A stretch of DNA of 20,056 bases, from the NCBI GenBank assembly GCA_937871605.1, contig CALMRM010000056.1, positions 5,622 to 25,677 on the forward strand, written 5' to 3'. Positions 1 to 7,364 of this stretch are shown here, in pieces. Below the pieces are notes generated by a model. It did no database searches. It saw only the letters and a program-made list of their open reading frames with translations, and was not told the origin of the DNA. This DNA comes from an uncultured Terriglobus sp. (GTDB lineage Bacteria > Acidobacteriota > Terriglobia > Terriglobales > Acidobacteriaceae). A program made the position numbers and the translations under genes. Numbering within the stretch: the stretch's first letter is position 1; each line of letters starts with the position of its first letter.

Positions 1-2
1 CC

Positions 3-113
3 CTTTCCGTCACGGAATGGCTCCGGCGTGAAGGCTTTTCCTCAGCCCAGTCGATGGCAGGTGGTATTCATCAGTGGTCTCGTGAAGTAGACCCGACAGT
101 AGCAACGTATTAG
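3..113 (+). CDS. C-terminus of a rhodanese-domain protein (5' end outside window)
   Basis: Only the last 36 codons are present, in frame from base 3 to the TAG at 111-113. The translated tail contains TEWLRREGF, then SMAGGIHQW and ends in EVDPTVATY. This matches the end of rhodanese domains, which typically read as 'xxLxxxGFxxVxxLxGGIxxWxxxVDPxxPxY'. The catalytic cysteine loop would lie upstream and cannot be checked. The VDP..Y ending is common in free-standing rhodaneses and in rhodanese domains fused to MoeB/ThiF-type E1 enzymes. The neighbouring mobA-like gene makes a sulfur-carrier or molybdopterin link plausible, but that is inference. A 56-bp spacer separates it from the peptidase gene. 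Confidence 0.7.
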   Translation, partial: LSVTEWLRREGFSSAQSMAGGIHQWSREVDPTVATY

Positions 114-169
114 CTCTGAATGCAAGCCAAGGGCGATGTTCTAAAGTATAACCCTTCAGGAATGACATA

Positions 170-1537
170 ATGCTAGACGCAGCACTCGCATACGCTCGAA
201 AAGATCAGCCAAATGCGTTGGAGGAGTTGAAGGCTTTTCTCCGTATTCCATCCATCTCCACGCTGCCAGCACATGCGGGGGATGTGCGTGCCGCAGCAGA
301 GTTCTTGGCGACTAAACTGCAAAGCATCGGTTTGGAGAGTGTTCGCCTGATTGAGACGGATGGGCACCCGCTGGTATACGCCGAGCATCTGCACGCACCC
401 GGCAAGCCAACATTGCTGCTGTACAGCCACTATGACGTTCAGCCGCCCGACCCACTAAGTGAGTGGCTTTCAGCCCCCTTCGAGCCAGAAGAGAGAAATG
501 GCAACCTCTATGCTCGTGGAGCGGTCGATGACAAAGGGCAGCTCTGGATGCAGGTGAAGGCGCTGGAATCGTTACTCGCGTCAGGTTCGTTGCCGGTCAA
601 TGTACGAGTACTCATGGAGGGCGAAGAAGAAGTAGGGGGAGAGGGCATCGCTCGTTACTTGAAGGAGCATGCGGAAGACCTGGCGTGCGATGCCGCCCTG
701 GTGTGCGACACCGAATTGTTTGCGCCAGACCTGCCAACGCTATGCGTCGGTCTGCGTGGCATGATTTACACAGAAATTGAAGTACATGGAGCCCGTACAG
801 ACCTGCACAGCGGCATGTACGGAGGTGCAGCCCCTAACCCCTTCGTGGCTTTAGCCCACATCATCGCCCGCCTGAAGGACGAGAATGGCAGAATCTTGAT
901 ACCTGGCCTACTGGATAACATCGAAGCGCCAAGCTCGGCGGAGTTGGCTACTTGGCGGTCTCTGCCCTTCGATGAAAAGCGCTATCTCGAAACAGAAGTC
1001 GGAAGTACAGAGCTTGTCGGCGAGCCGGGCTACTCCGTATTGGAGCGCACCTGGGCACGCCCGACGCTGGATGTACACGGCATGCCCGGCGGCTTTACGG
1101 GTGCGGGTGCAAAGACCGTCATTCCGAGTCGTGCCTTGGCAAAGATCTCCTTGCGCCTCGTTGCGGGTATGAATACGAAGGACACCTTTCAACGCCTGCA
1201 GGAGTATGTGGCAACCATCGTTCCACCAGGTGTCACGGTGGAAACAAAGCTTATTCATGCAGGCGAGCCGGTGCTGATAGACACTCAAAATTCCTTCATA
1301 CAAGCAGCAATCGATGCCATGCGGCAGGTGTACGGGCGCGACACGGTGTTTGTGCGCGGTGGTGGCTCGATTCCTGTAGTAGGTGACTTTGCGCGGCACT
1401 TGCACGTGCCCGCCGTTCTCATGGGGTTCGGACTTCCAGATGATAATCTGCACGCTCCAAATGAGAAGTTCTGCATCGCCAACTTCTATCGTGGTACTGA
1501 GTCGATCATTCGTTTCTTGGTAAATTGTGCCGCGTGA
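170..1537 (+). CDS. M20 family metallopeptidase (dipeptidase / ArgE-DapE-like)
   Basis: A 455-residue di-zinc aminoacylase/dipeptidase of the M20 family, probably cytosolic since no signal peptide is visible. The metal-binding motifs are in order: SHYDVQ (His87, Asp89), GAVDDKGQ (bridging Asp120), MEGEEEVGG (catalytic and ligand Glu about 151-154), CDTE (next ligand) and the C-terminal DNLHAPNE histidine. DLHSGMYGG marks the lid/dimerisation domain. This set fits the CNDP/PepV-like dipeptidase branch (clan MH) better than DapE or ArgE proper, but the substrate cannot be told from sequence. The ATG at 170 is preceded by AGGA at 158-161, 8 nt away. The stop overlaps the likely GTG start of the next gene by 4 bp, so the two are probably translationally coupled. 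Confidence 0.9.
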   Translation: MLDAALAYARKDQPNALEELKAFLRIPSISTLPAHAGDVRAAAEFLATKLQSIGLESVRLIETDGHPLVYAEHLHAPGKPTLLLYSHYDVQPPDPLSEWLSAPFEPEERNGNLYARGAVDDKGQLWMQVKALESLLASGSLPVNVRVLMEGEEEVGGEGIARYLKEHAEDLACDAALVCDTELFAPDLPTLCVGLRGMIYTEIEVHGARTDLHSGMYGGAAPNPFVALAHIIARLKDENGRILIPGLLDNIEAPSSAELATWRSLPFDEKRYLETEVGSTELVGEPGYSVLERTWARPTLDVHGMPGGFTGAGAKTVIPSRALAKISLRLVAGMNTKDTFQRLQEYVATIVPPGVTVETKLIHAGEPVLIDTQNSFIQAAIDAMRQVYGRDTVFVRGGGSIPVVGDFARHLHVPAVLMGFGLPDDNLHAPNEKFCIANFYRGTESIIRFLVNCAA

Positions 1538-2223
1538 AACAAGGTGAGCTCCGCGGGTATGTGCTCGCAGGTGGGGAAAGTTCGCGTATGCGGGGGCATG
1601 GCCTTCCCCTAGACAAAGCGTCTATTGTCTGGAATGGGCAAACCCTGCTCGAGCGGGCAACCACTCTTCTGCTGAGTGTCTGTGAGGCACCTGCCGTTTT
1701 GTGCGGTACCAGTGAGCGATGTGCTCGGATCCACCTGCAGAATAGTGGGGTAATCGATCGATTCCAGGGAATGGGTCCGTTGGGCGGACTGGAAGCCGCC
1801 TTGGCTGACGCAGCGTCGCACGGTGCCTCTAGGGTGCTTGTTGTACCGGTGGACCTTCCTTGTTTAACACCCGAACTCCTTCTTGCATTTGTCCCCTGTG
1901 CCTTAGCACAGCAGAGCAGCGCATGCTGTTTGAGGAGTAGAGCGCGAACGCAGCCGCTGCCGGCTCTGGTGCATGTAGATGCATTGCCGTTTGTGCAGGA
2001 AGCACTGCTGGCTGGTCATCGTAAATTGCTTCCCGTGCTTAGTAGTGTTGCACAGCGACTGAGTCCCCAAGTAGGCTTGGCCATGATAGAAGCAGTAGAC
2101 CTGCCAGGCACCAAAGAGGATGACAGCTGGTTCTGGAACGTGAACACCCCCGAAGAGTTGCAGCTTTTGCAGCAAGGCGAGTCTCTCAAAACAGCGATGC
2201 ATCAGAGTACACATGGCAAATAG
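1534..2223 (+). CDS. mobA: Molybdenum cofactor guanylyltransferase (MobA-like)
   Basis: A nucleotidyltransferase of the MobA/MobA-like NTP transferase family, which transfers GMP from GTP to Mo-molybdopterin. The N-terminal loop LAGGESSRM...DK is the GTP-binding signature. GPLGGLEAAL follows, then VVPVDLPCL with the metal-binding Asp, and WNVNTPEEL near the end is the usual NxNTPxE motif. Family length is about 190-230 residues. The open frame extends to a TTG at 1525, but GTG at 1534 gives a GTGA overlap with the peptidase stop and starts just before the first strand, so I prefer it. The stretch between SSRM and DK is a few residues longer than in E. coli MobA. CofC- or IspD-type relatives share the fold, but the ending favours MobA. 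Confidence 0.82.
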   Translation: MKQGELRGYVLAGGESSRMRGHGLPLDKASIVWNGQTLLERATTLLLSVCEAPAVLCGTSERCARIHLQNSGVIDRFQGMGPLGGLEAALADAASHGASRVLVVPVDLPCLTPELLLAFVPCALAQQSSACCLRSRARTQPLPALVHVDALPFVQEALLAGHRKLLPVLSSVAQRLSPQVGLAMIEAVDLPGTKEDDSWFWNVNTPEELQLLQQGESLKTAMHQSTHGK

Positions 2224-3322
2224 CGACGAACAAGGGAGCAGAGGGCACAACGGGCAGGATGTGCACAGCAATGGAACTGTGGTACAAAGCCAAGACTACA
2301 GCTCCGACGGAGACGCCCCTACAAAGGCAGCTGTAGCGTCTCAGCCCTCCAAAGGTCATACCGATGCCGCGGGTAGAGACCAGGACAGCCAGACTCCCAC
2401 CATGTCCAACGAGGAGCTTGCCGAACACGCAGCCAAGCACGGCTTGACCGAGGCAAACGAGCAACTACTGAACAAACCGCTCGTTGAAGAAGTTTCGGAG
2501 GATGTCGCCTCCGAGGTAGGTGAGTTCTTTGAGCAGGCAGCAGAGCAAAACGTTGCCGCAGTTGAGGAGAACGACAAGCCATTCATCTCATTCGAACATG
2601 TGTCCAAAGCCTTTGGAGACTTCAAGGTGCTGCAGGATGTTAGTTTCTTTGTCATGCCCGGTGAGACGCTCTGTATTTTGGGACGCTCGGGAGTAGGCAA
2701 GTCAGTTTCATTACAGATGCTTATGGGTTTTTTGAAGCCCGACAGCGGTGCCGTCTATGTTGCTACTGAGGACATCTCTCATTTCAGTGAAGAACAGATG
2801 CAACCAGTGCGCCGAAAAGTCACAATGGTCTTTCAGAATGGAGCTCTATTTGACTCTGTCACGGTGGGCGAAAATGTCGCATTTCCGCTTCGTGAAAAAG
2901 GAGAGCTGGATGAGGAACAAATTCGACAGGTCGTTAAGGGGCTTTTAGAAATGGTAGGGGTAGCAGGCATGGACGATTTACTCCCGTCGGACTTATCCAC
3001 TGGAATGAAACGTTCCATCGCGATCGCACGTGCCCTGGCAGCTCAGCCAGAGGCTGTACTGTATGACGAACCTACAACCATGGTGGACCCGCTCATGGGT
3101 CACTTGCTCGGTGACCTCATCGAGCGCTTAAAGCGCCAGCTTCATTTGACAAGCATCGTGGTAACCCACGACATGCGCTTCGCGCGAAAGCTTGCTGACC
3201 GGGTACTCTTTCTCCATGAGGGCAATGCGCGCTTCTTCGGCACATTGGAGGAGTTGGAAAGGAACGACGATCCAGTACTGCGCGACTTTATGGCGATGGA
3301 TGAGCTGGTTCTGCCGACGTAA
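2213..3322 (+). CDS. MlaF-like ABC transporter ATP-binding protein with long acidic N-terminal extension
   Basis: A 369-residue ABC ATPase. Residues 1-122 are hydrophilic, acidic and rich in Gln/Ser/Glu, with no recognisable domain. The ATPase domain runs from about 123 to the end: Walker A GRSGVGKS (157-164), Q-loop Gln208, signature LSTGM (261-265), Walker B VLYDEP (282-287) and H-loop THD (His319). The TTMVDP segment after Walker B and the overall pattern fit the MlaF/Ttg2A/TGD3 branch, which powers MCE-type lipid transport between membranes. The signature has Thr instead of the usual first Gly of LSGGM. No MlaE permease or MlaD is visible here. The ATG overlaps mobA by 11 bp. A second in-frame ATG at 2402 would remove half the extension; the Shine-Dalgarno evidence is weak for both. 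Confidence 0.83.
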   Translation: MANSDEQGSRGHNGQDVHSNGTVVQSQDYSSDGDAPTKAAVASQPSKGHTDAAGRDQDSQTPTMSNEELAEHAAKHGLTEANEQLLNKPLVEEVSEDVASEVGEFFEQAAEQNVAAVEENDKPFISFEHVSKAFGDFKVLQDVSFFVMPGETLCILGRSGVGKSVSLQMLMGFLKPDSGAVYVATEDISHFSEEQMQPVRRKVTMVFQNGALFDSVTVGENVAFPLREKGELDEEQIRQVVKGLLEMVGVAGMDDLLPSDLSTGMKRSIAIARALAAQPEAVLYDEPTTMVDPLMGHLLGDLIERLKRQLHLTSIVVTHDMRFARKLADRVLFLHEGNARFFGTLEELERNDDPVLRDFMAMDELVLPT

Positions 3323-3365
3323 AGGTGTAGAGGAACTAAACTTCTGTAAGCGAGTGCAAGCGGAT

Positions 3366-3397
3366 AGACAAAGGGCTCCGACAGGAGCCCTTTGTCT
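3366..3397. terminator. Bidirectional terminator hairpin between convergent genes
   Basis: Arms 3366-3379 (agacaaagggctcc) and 3384-3397 are perfectly complementary over 14 bp around a GACA loop. The hairpin sits between the ABC ATPase stop (3322, +) and the TonB receptor stop (3417, -). There is no long T-tract outside the stem, but the outer stem is A/T-rich on both sides, so it can serve both directions. Confidence 0.8.
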
Positions 3398-3416
3398 ATG
3401 ATCTGGGTGATACGGT

Positions 3417-6400
3417 CTAGAATCCATACCGCAGACTGAACTGGAACTGTCGGTCTGCACCGTAAGTGCCGCCCTTGGTAAGGCTCTCACCAAAGGTGCT
3501 GGAGGTGGGATTTGTGGTCGGATTGTCGGCGGTGGGGTGGTTGGCAAGATTGAAAGCCTCAGCACGAAACACGAGCGTCTGCGATTCGTGTCCGGGAACA
3601 AGCGGAATGGTTTTGTTGAGAGCCGCGCTGTAACTCTGGAAACATGGTCCGAAGATCTGATTACGCGAACCACGTGGCGCAAAGGTCCCCGCCGCAGGCG
3701 CCGCCCAAACCGAAGTATTAAACCACTTTGCACTTCCCGTTTGCCCAGCAAAGCCTTTAAAGGTGTTTACCGGGCCGGTGTGGAGGAATAGCTGCGTTCC
3801 TGAACCTGGGCCAACACCAGCGTAATCGCTACCCGTAGAAATGTTCAGCGGGCCGCCGGTTTGATCTTGGAGGGTACCTGAAATCTGCCAACGCCCAAGG
3901 AGAATGCGGTTTGGTGCAAAATTTGAGTGGTCAAACTGTGCGACGTTATAAACGACATTAGTAACAAATACATGCCGCCTGTCGAAGTCACTCGGACCGT
4001 AGTAATTGTTCTTGTCATACGCATTTGGAAGATTCGTACCAAGGCTCGAACCGAAATCGGTACTCTTTGACCACGTGTATGCGACGCCAAAGAGAAGACC
4101 ATGTGTCAAGCGACGGCGTAGATTAACCTGAAGCGCGTTGTAGAACGAAGCGCCACCCGTGCTGTCTTGATTTATATTCGAGAACCCTTTGTAAGCACGA
4201 AGGGCGTCAGGCTGCGCAACCGTCGGGTTTGCTTGGACAGTGCCTGGTTGTAGCTGATTAACGTTTAGCAGTTCCTCCAGATGGATGCCCCGCCGACCCG
4301 CATAAGCGAGCGTAAAAACCCCGACCCCCTGGATCTCTTGCTCGACGGTAGCGTTCCAATTGTAGGCTTCCGGGCTCGGAAAGTTGTAGGCCTGAGAGGA
4401 GTAGTTAAAGGGAAAGTTATTTGTACCAACGCCACCAGGCGCATCGACGCTGCCGTTCGTGACCGTTGAAGACGGCTGGAACGGCGCATTGCCACCGGTA
4501 AACACACTATCTGAGATGCCAAGACGTTGCACGTAGCGGCCACCCCCCGCTCTAAGCACCAAGCCGGGTTTGGCTTGATAAGTGATGCCAACACGAGGCT
4601 GAATATCTGACTTCACGGTCGGTGAATACGTGTTGCTGAAGCCATGAAAGAGGCCATTGTAGCCAGATAAGATAGCTGGATCCACATGCCCTTGTGCGCT
4701 AGAGGGGAAACCACTACCTGGTATTACGACACCGTTATACCTGTCTCCACCTGTCACGACGTCGGTCACTGGATTTATAGTTACGGCGTTCGCCGGATTG
4801 TAAACAGTCGGGTTGAACACCGACTGGTTACCCCATTTGGTGTAATAAGGAGTATAGATGCTGTACCGAACTCCGGCCTCAATCACCATCTTTGGAGTAG
4901 CACGCCACTGGTCTTGAACAAAACCTTCGTAGCTAGTGCTGCGGTACAGGGTGTAGGACCGCTGGCCGATTTCACCATAGGTGTCGAAGAGCCCGGTAGC
5001 CACGTTTCCGACAGCCTTAGTCGTGGTGTTCGGGATGCCATTGACCTTCAGGGAGTTGTGAGTATCTGTGAAGCGGAAGAATCCGTTCTGATTATTCGTT
5101 GCGCCGGGCGTAGTACTTGAAACGCTAATCTGGTCAAAGTTATTCTCACCCGTGTACTCGAAGTTGAAGCCCGCCTTCAGCGTGTGATTACCTATCACCT
5201 TGGTTACATTGTCTGAGGCGCTGTAAACAATACCGCCAGAGTGTGAAGGGTAGGGACCGCCGTCAAGCGTGGTGAAGTTTGAGATGTTGATTGTCGGAAT
5301 CTTATTTGGAATGGTCTTGGTTGCGGCCGAGTACAGGAAGGGGTAATTAATCCCGTAGTTGGCTCGGTTGTACAGCCCGCTAGAGGTGTCGATTGATATG
5401 AAGACGTGATCCGTAGCAGCAGATACTACAAGCTCGTTGATCAGAGTGGGCGAAGCTGTCCAAGTGTAGTGGAGGACACCGATCTGATTTGGACGGTTAA
5501 AGATCTGCGGTGTGCGGTTATATCCGCCGTAATGTGGCGAGTAGGAGTAGTACGCGTAATCCAAAGCGGTAAACCGAATGCGGTGTGCCTCTGATGGAAT
5601 GTAATCAAAGACATAAGTGTCTTTGCGTTGCGTCTGCGTCGCTTTCGAGGCGTCGGCCCAGTTATAGTTTGCGCCTGCGGCATTGGGTGTAGGGAATGCG
5701 TTAAGCAGCGCCAAGCCATTTGGGCTCAGATCACCCGGTGCAATGATATTCCCCGCATAGGCTGCACCCGTCTTCGGATTTACGACTGTGCTACCCGTCG
5801 GGTAAAAGATGTTCGGTCCTAGCAGTTCGCTAAAGTTACCCTGCCGCATCAGCGCGGTCGGTGCTGTGTTAAAGACAGTATCCTCGTTGTTATAGCGGAT
5901 GTACTCCTGCCCGAAAAGGAAGAACAGATGGCTCTTGCTCTTGTTGAACCCGCCGAAAGCCACTGGACCGTTCACGTTGTACCCAAACTGGTTAAAGTTG
6001 AAGCCTGGCGGTCTGGAGCGGATGCGCAGTGAGTTGGAGGGCAGCTTACGTTGCCATGTGTTGGCATTAAAGAACGTGTTTCGCAGGTACTCATAAGCGG
6101 CCCCATGGAAACTGCTGGTACCACTTTTGGGAACAATGCGGACCTGGCCACCATCTGTGCGACCGTATTCCGCCTGGTAGCTGTTTGTGAGGATCTGCAC
6201 TTGTGACGTTGCATCCACGTCTGCGACGCCAACGCTAGTACCGTTGCCGCGAGTACGCGTTGCGGGGGCACCATCAAGCGTGATCAGACTCTCGGTAGCT
6301 CGTGCTCCGCCAATGTTTAGGCCGTTGTCCAAGCCGAAGTTAAAGTTAGCCATCGGTGCATTCCGCACAACGCCCGGCTCAAGCTGTGCAAGGTACAGAG

Positions 6401-6866
6401 GGTTACGGCCATTGAGCTGAATGCTCTTAACTTGCTCTTGCGTCACCAACTGACCAACTACAGCGCTTTCAGTCTGAACGGTGTTTGCAGATGCTTCAAC
6501 GGTGACGGTTGATGAAGTATCACCAACCTTCAAGGCCACGTCTACACGCTTACCTATGCTGGCGTCGACATGCACATTGCTGACGTTGTACGACTGAAAG
6601 CCCGATGCCTCAACCCGAACCGTATAGTCACCTGGTTGAATATTTGGCAGATTGAAATTGCCGCTTTCATTTGTTGTGACAGAACTCTCAACCTTAGTAG
6701 CTTGATTGCGGACAGTCACTTTAGCATTCGGCAAAAAAGCGCCTGATGCGTCGGTCACGGCTCCGGTCAGAGAGGAACTGTCAGATTGTGCATGAGCGTT
6801 GATGCTGAACGGAATGGCAAGAGACGTCGCCAGCAGGGACGTGACTGCCAAGGTGTGTTTGCGCAT
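3417..6866 (-). CDS. Oar-like TonB-dependent receptor with carboxypeptidase-regulatory-like domain
   Basis: A 1149-residue outer-membrane protein. Residues 1-26 are a signal peptide with a probable cleavage site at AHA-Q. Residues about 30-115 form a CarboxypepD_reg-like beta-sandwich: the TGAVTDASGAFLPNAKVTV start and GNFNLPNIQPGDYTVRVEA are typical. A plug-like region follows (LNGRNPLYLAQLEPGV, then NIGGARATESLITLDG). The remainder is a long beta-barrel rich in Asn, Tyr and Thr, ending in QFQFSLRYGF with the C-terminal Phe expected for BAM recognition. The ATG at 6866 has GGAG a few bases upstream. This class is greatly expanded in Acidobacteriota and is often assigned to uptake of plant-derived glycans, but no ligand can be inferred. 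No SusD-like, regulatory or enzyme partner is adjacent. Confidence 0.9.
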   Translation of the reverse strand: MRKHTLAVTSLLATSLAIPFSINAHAQSDSSSLTGAVTDASGAFLPNAKVTVRNQATKVESSVTTNESGNFNLPNIQPGDYTVRVEASGFQSYNVSNVHVDASIGKRVDVALKVGDTSSTVTVEASANTVQTESAVVGQLVTQEQVKSIQLNGRNPLYLAQLEPGVVRNAPMANFNFGLDNGLNIGGARATESLITLDGAPATRTRGNGTSVGVADVDATSQVQILTNSYQAEYGRTDGGQVRIVPKSGTSSFHGAAYEYLRNTFFNANTWQRKLPSNSLRIRSRPPGFNFNQFGYNVNGPVAFGGFNKSKSHLFFLFGQEYIRYNNEDTVFNTAPTALMRQGNFSELLGPNIFYPTGSTVVNPKTGAAYAGNIIAPGDLSPNGLALLNAFPTPNAAGANYNWADASKATQTQRKDTYVFDYIPSEAHRIRFTALDYAYYSYSPHYGGYNRTPQIFNRPNQIGVLHYTWTASPTLINELVVSAATDHVFISIDTSSGLYNRANYGINYPFLYSAATKTIPNKIPTINISNFTTLDGGPYPSHSGGIVYSASDNVTKVIGNHTLKAGFNFEYTGENNFDQISVSSTTPGATNNQNGFFRFTDTHNSLKVNGIPNTTTKAVGNVATGLFDTYGEIGQRSYTLYRSTSYEGFVQDQWRATPKMVIEAGVRYSIYTPYYTKWGNQSVFNPTVYNPANAVTINPVTDVVTGGDRYNGVVIPGSGFPSSAQGHVDPAILSGYNGLFHGFSNTYSPTVKSDIQPRVGITYQAKPGLVLRAGGGRYVQRLGISDSVFTGGNAPFQPSSTVTNGSVDAPGGVGTNNFPFNYSSQAYNFPSPEAYNWNATVEQEIQGVGVFTLAYAGRRGIHLEELLNVNQLQPGTVQANPTVAQPDALRAYKGFSNINQDSTGGASFYNALQVNLRRRLTHGLLFGVAYTWSKSTDFGSSLGTNLPNAYDKNNYYGPSDFDRRHVFVTNVVYNVAQFDHSNFAPNRILLGRWQISGTLQDQTGGPLNISTGSDYAGVGPGSGTQLFLHTGPVNTFKGFAGQTGSAKWFNTSVWAAPAAGTFAPRGSRNQIFGPCFQSYSAALNKTIPLVPGHESQTLVFRAEAFNLANHPTADNPTTNPTSSTFGESLTKGGTYGADRQFQFSLRYGF

Positions 6867-6934
6867 GGCTTCTCCAAAAATCGTGCAAAGTGAGCTTCGG
6901 CTACGCTGGGCATAATCGCCGTGTTCGCACTCAA

Positions 6935-6963
6935 CTCTCAGTTACCGCTAACGATGTTGTCAA
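6935..6963 (-). promoter_or_regulatory. Possible promoter of the TonB receptor gene
   Basis: On the - strand a perfect TTGACA (6958-6963) is followed 17 nt later by TGAGAG (6935-6940), a poor -10. The site lies about 70-95 bp upstream of the receptor start. The -35 is convincing by itself; the -10 is not. Confidence 0.35.
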
Positions 6964-7106
6964 GCACTTTAGCTGCTTTCACAAAGTCTTAAAGTGAAGA
7001 CTGGGGAGCAGCAGACTGCGGACACCAGATAGATCATCGCCACGCGTAATCAAGCGTTTCGAGTACTGGTGGATCAACATCACTGAGAAGGAATTTTCGG
7101 GGAGGA

Positions 7107-7181
7107 TGGAGGCGCGGGTCGGGATCGAACCGACGCATAAAGGTTTTGCAGACCTCTCCCTTACCACTTGGGTACCGCGCC
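7107..7181 (-). tRNA. tRNA-Cys (GCA)
   Basis: The - strand folds into a full cloverleaf. The acceptor GGCGCGG pairs with CCGCGCC. The D-arm is CCC/GGG. The anticodon stem GAGGT/ACCTT encloses loop CTGCAAA with anticodon GCA. The T-arm is GTCGG-TTCGATC-CCGAC. The discriminator is T (U73, expected for tRNA-Cys), followed by an encoded CCA (7107-7109). It lies 63 bp downstream of tRNA-Gly and is probably co-transcribed with it. Confidence 0.95.
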
Positions 7182-7243
7182 ACTTCCAGGCAAACACTTA
7201 GAGAAGCGGGTCTGCCGACTCGTCAGGGGATGAACGAGCGTTA

Positions 7244-7319
<76 letters not shown>

Positions 7320-7331
7320 CCAATAGGAGTG

Positions 7332-7360
7332 AGTATACCGGGATGAGCCTCCACGGTCAA
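7332..7360 (-). promoter_or_regulatory. Sigma70-type promoter of the tRNA-Gly/tRNA-Cys unit
   Basis: The - strand has TTGACC (7355-7360), a 17-nt spacer and TATACT (7332-7337). The predicted start at about 7325 is only a few bases upstream of the mature tRNA-Gly 5' end. The -35 lies 5 bp beyond the secretin stop, so the tRNA pair has its own promoter rather than relying on secretin read-through. Confidence 0.8.
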
Positions 7361-7364
7361 CGCT

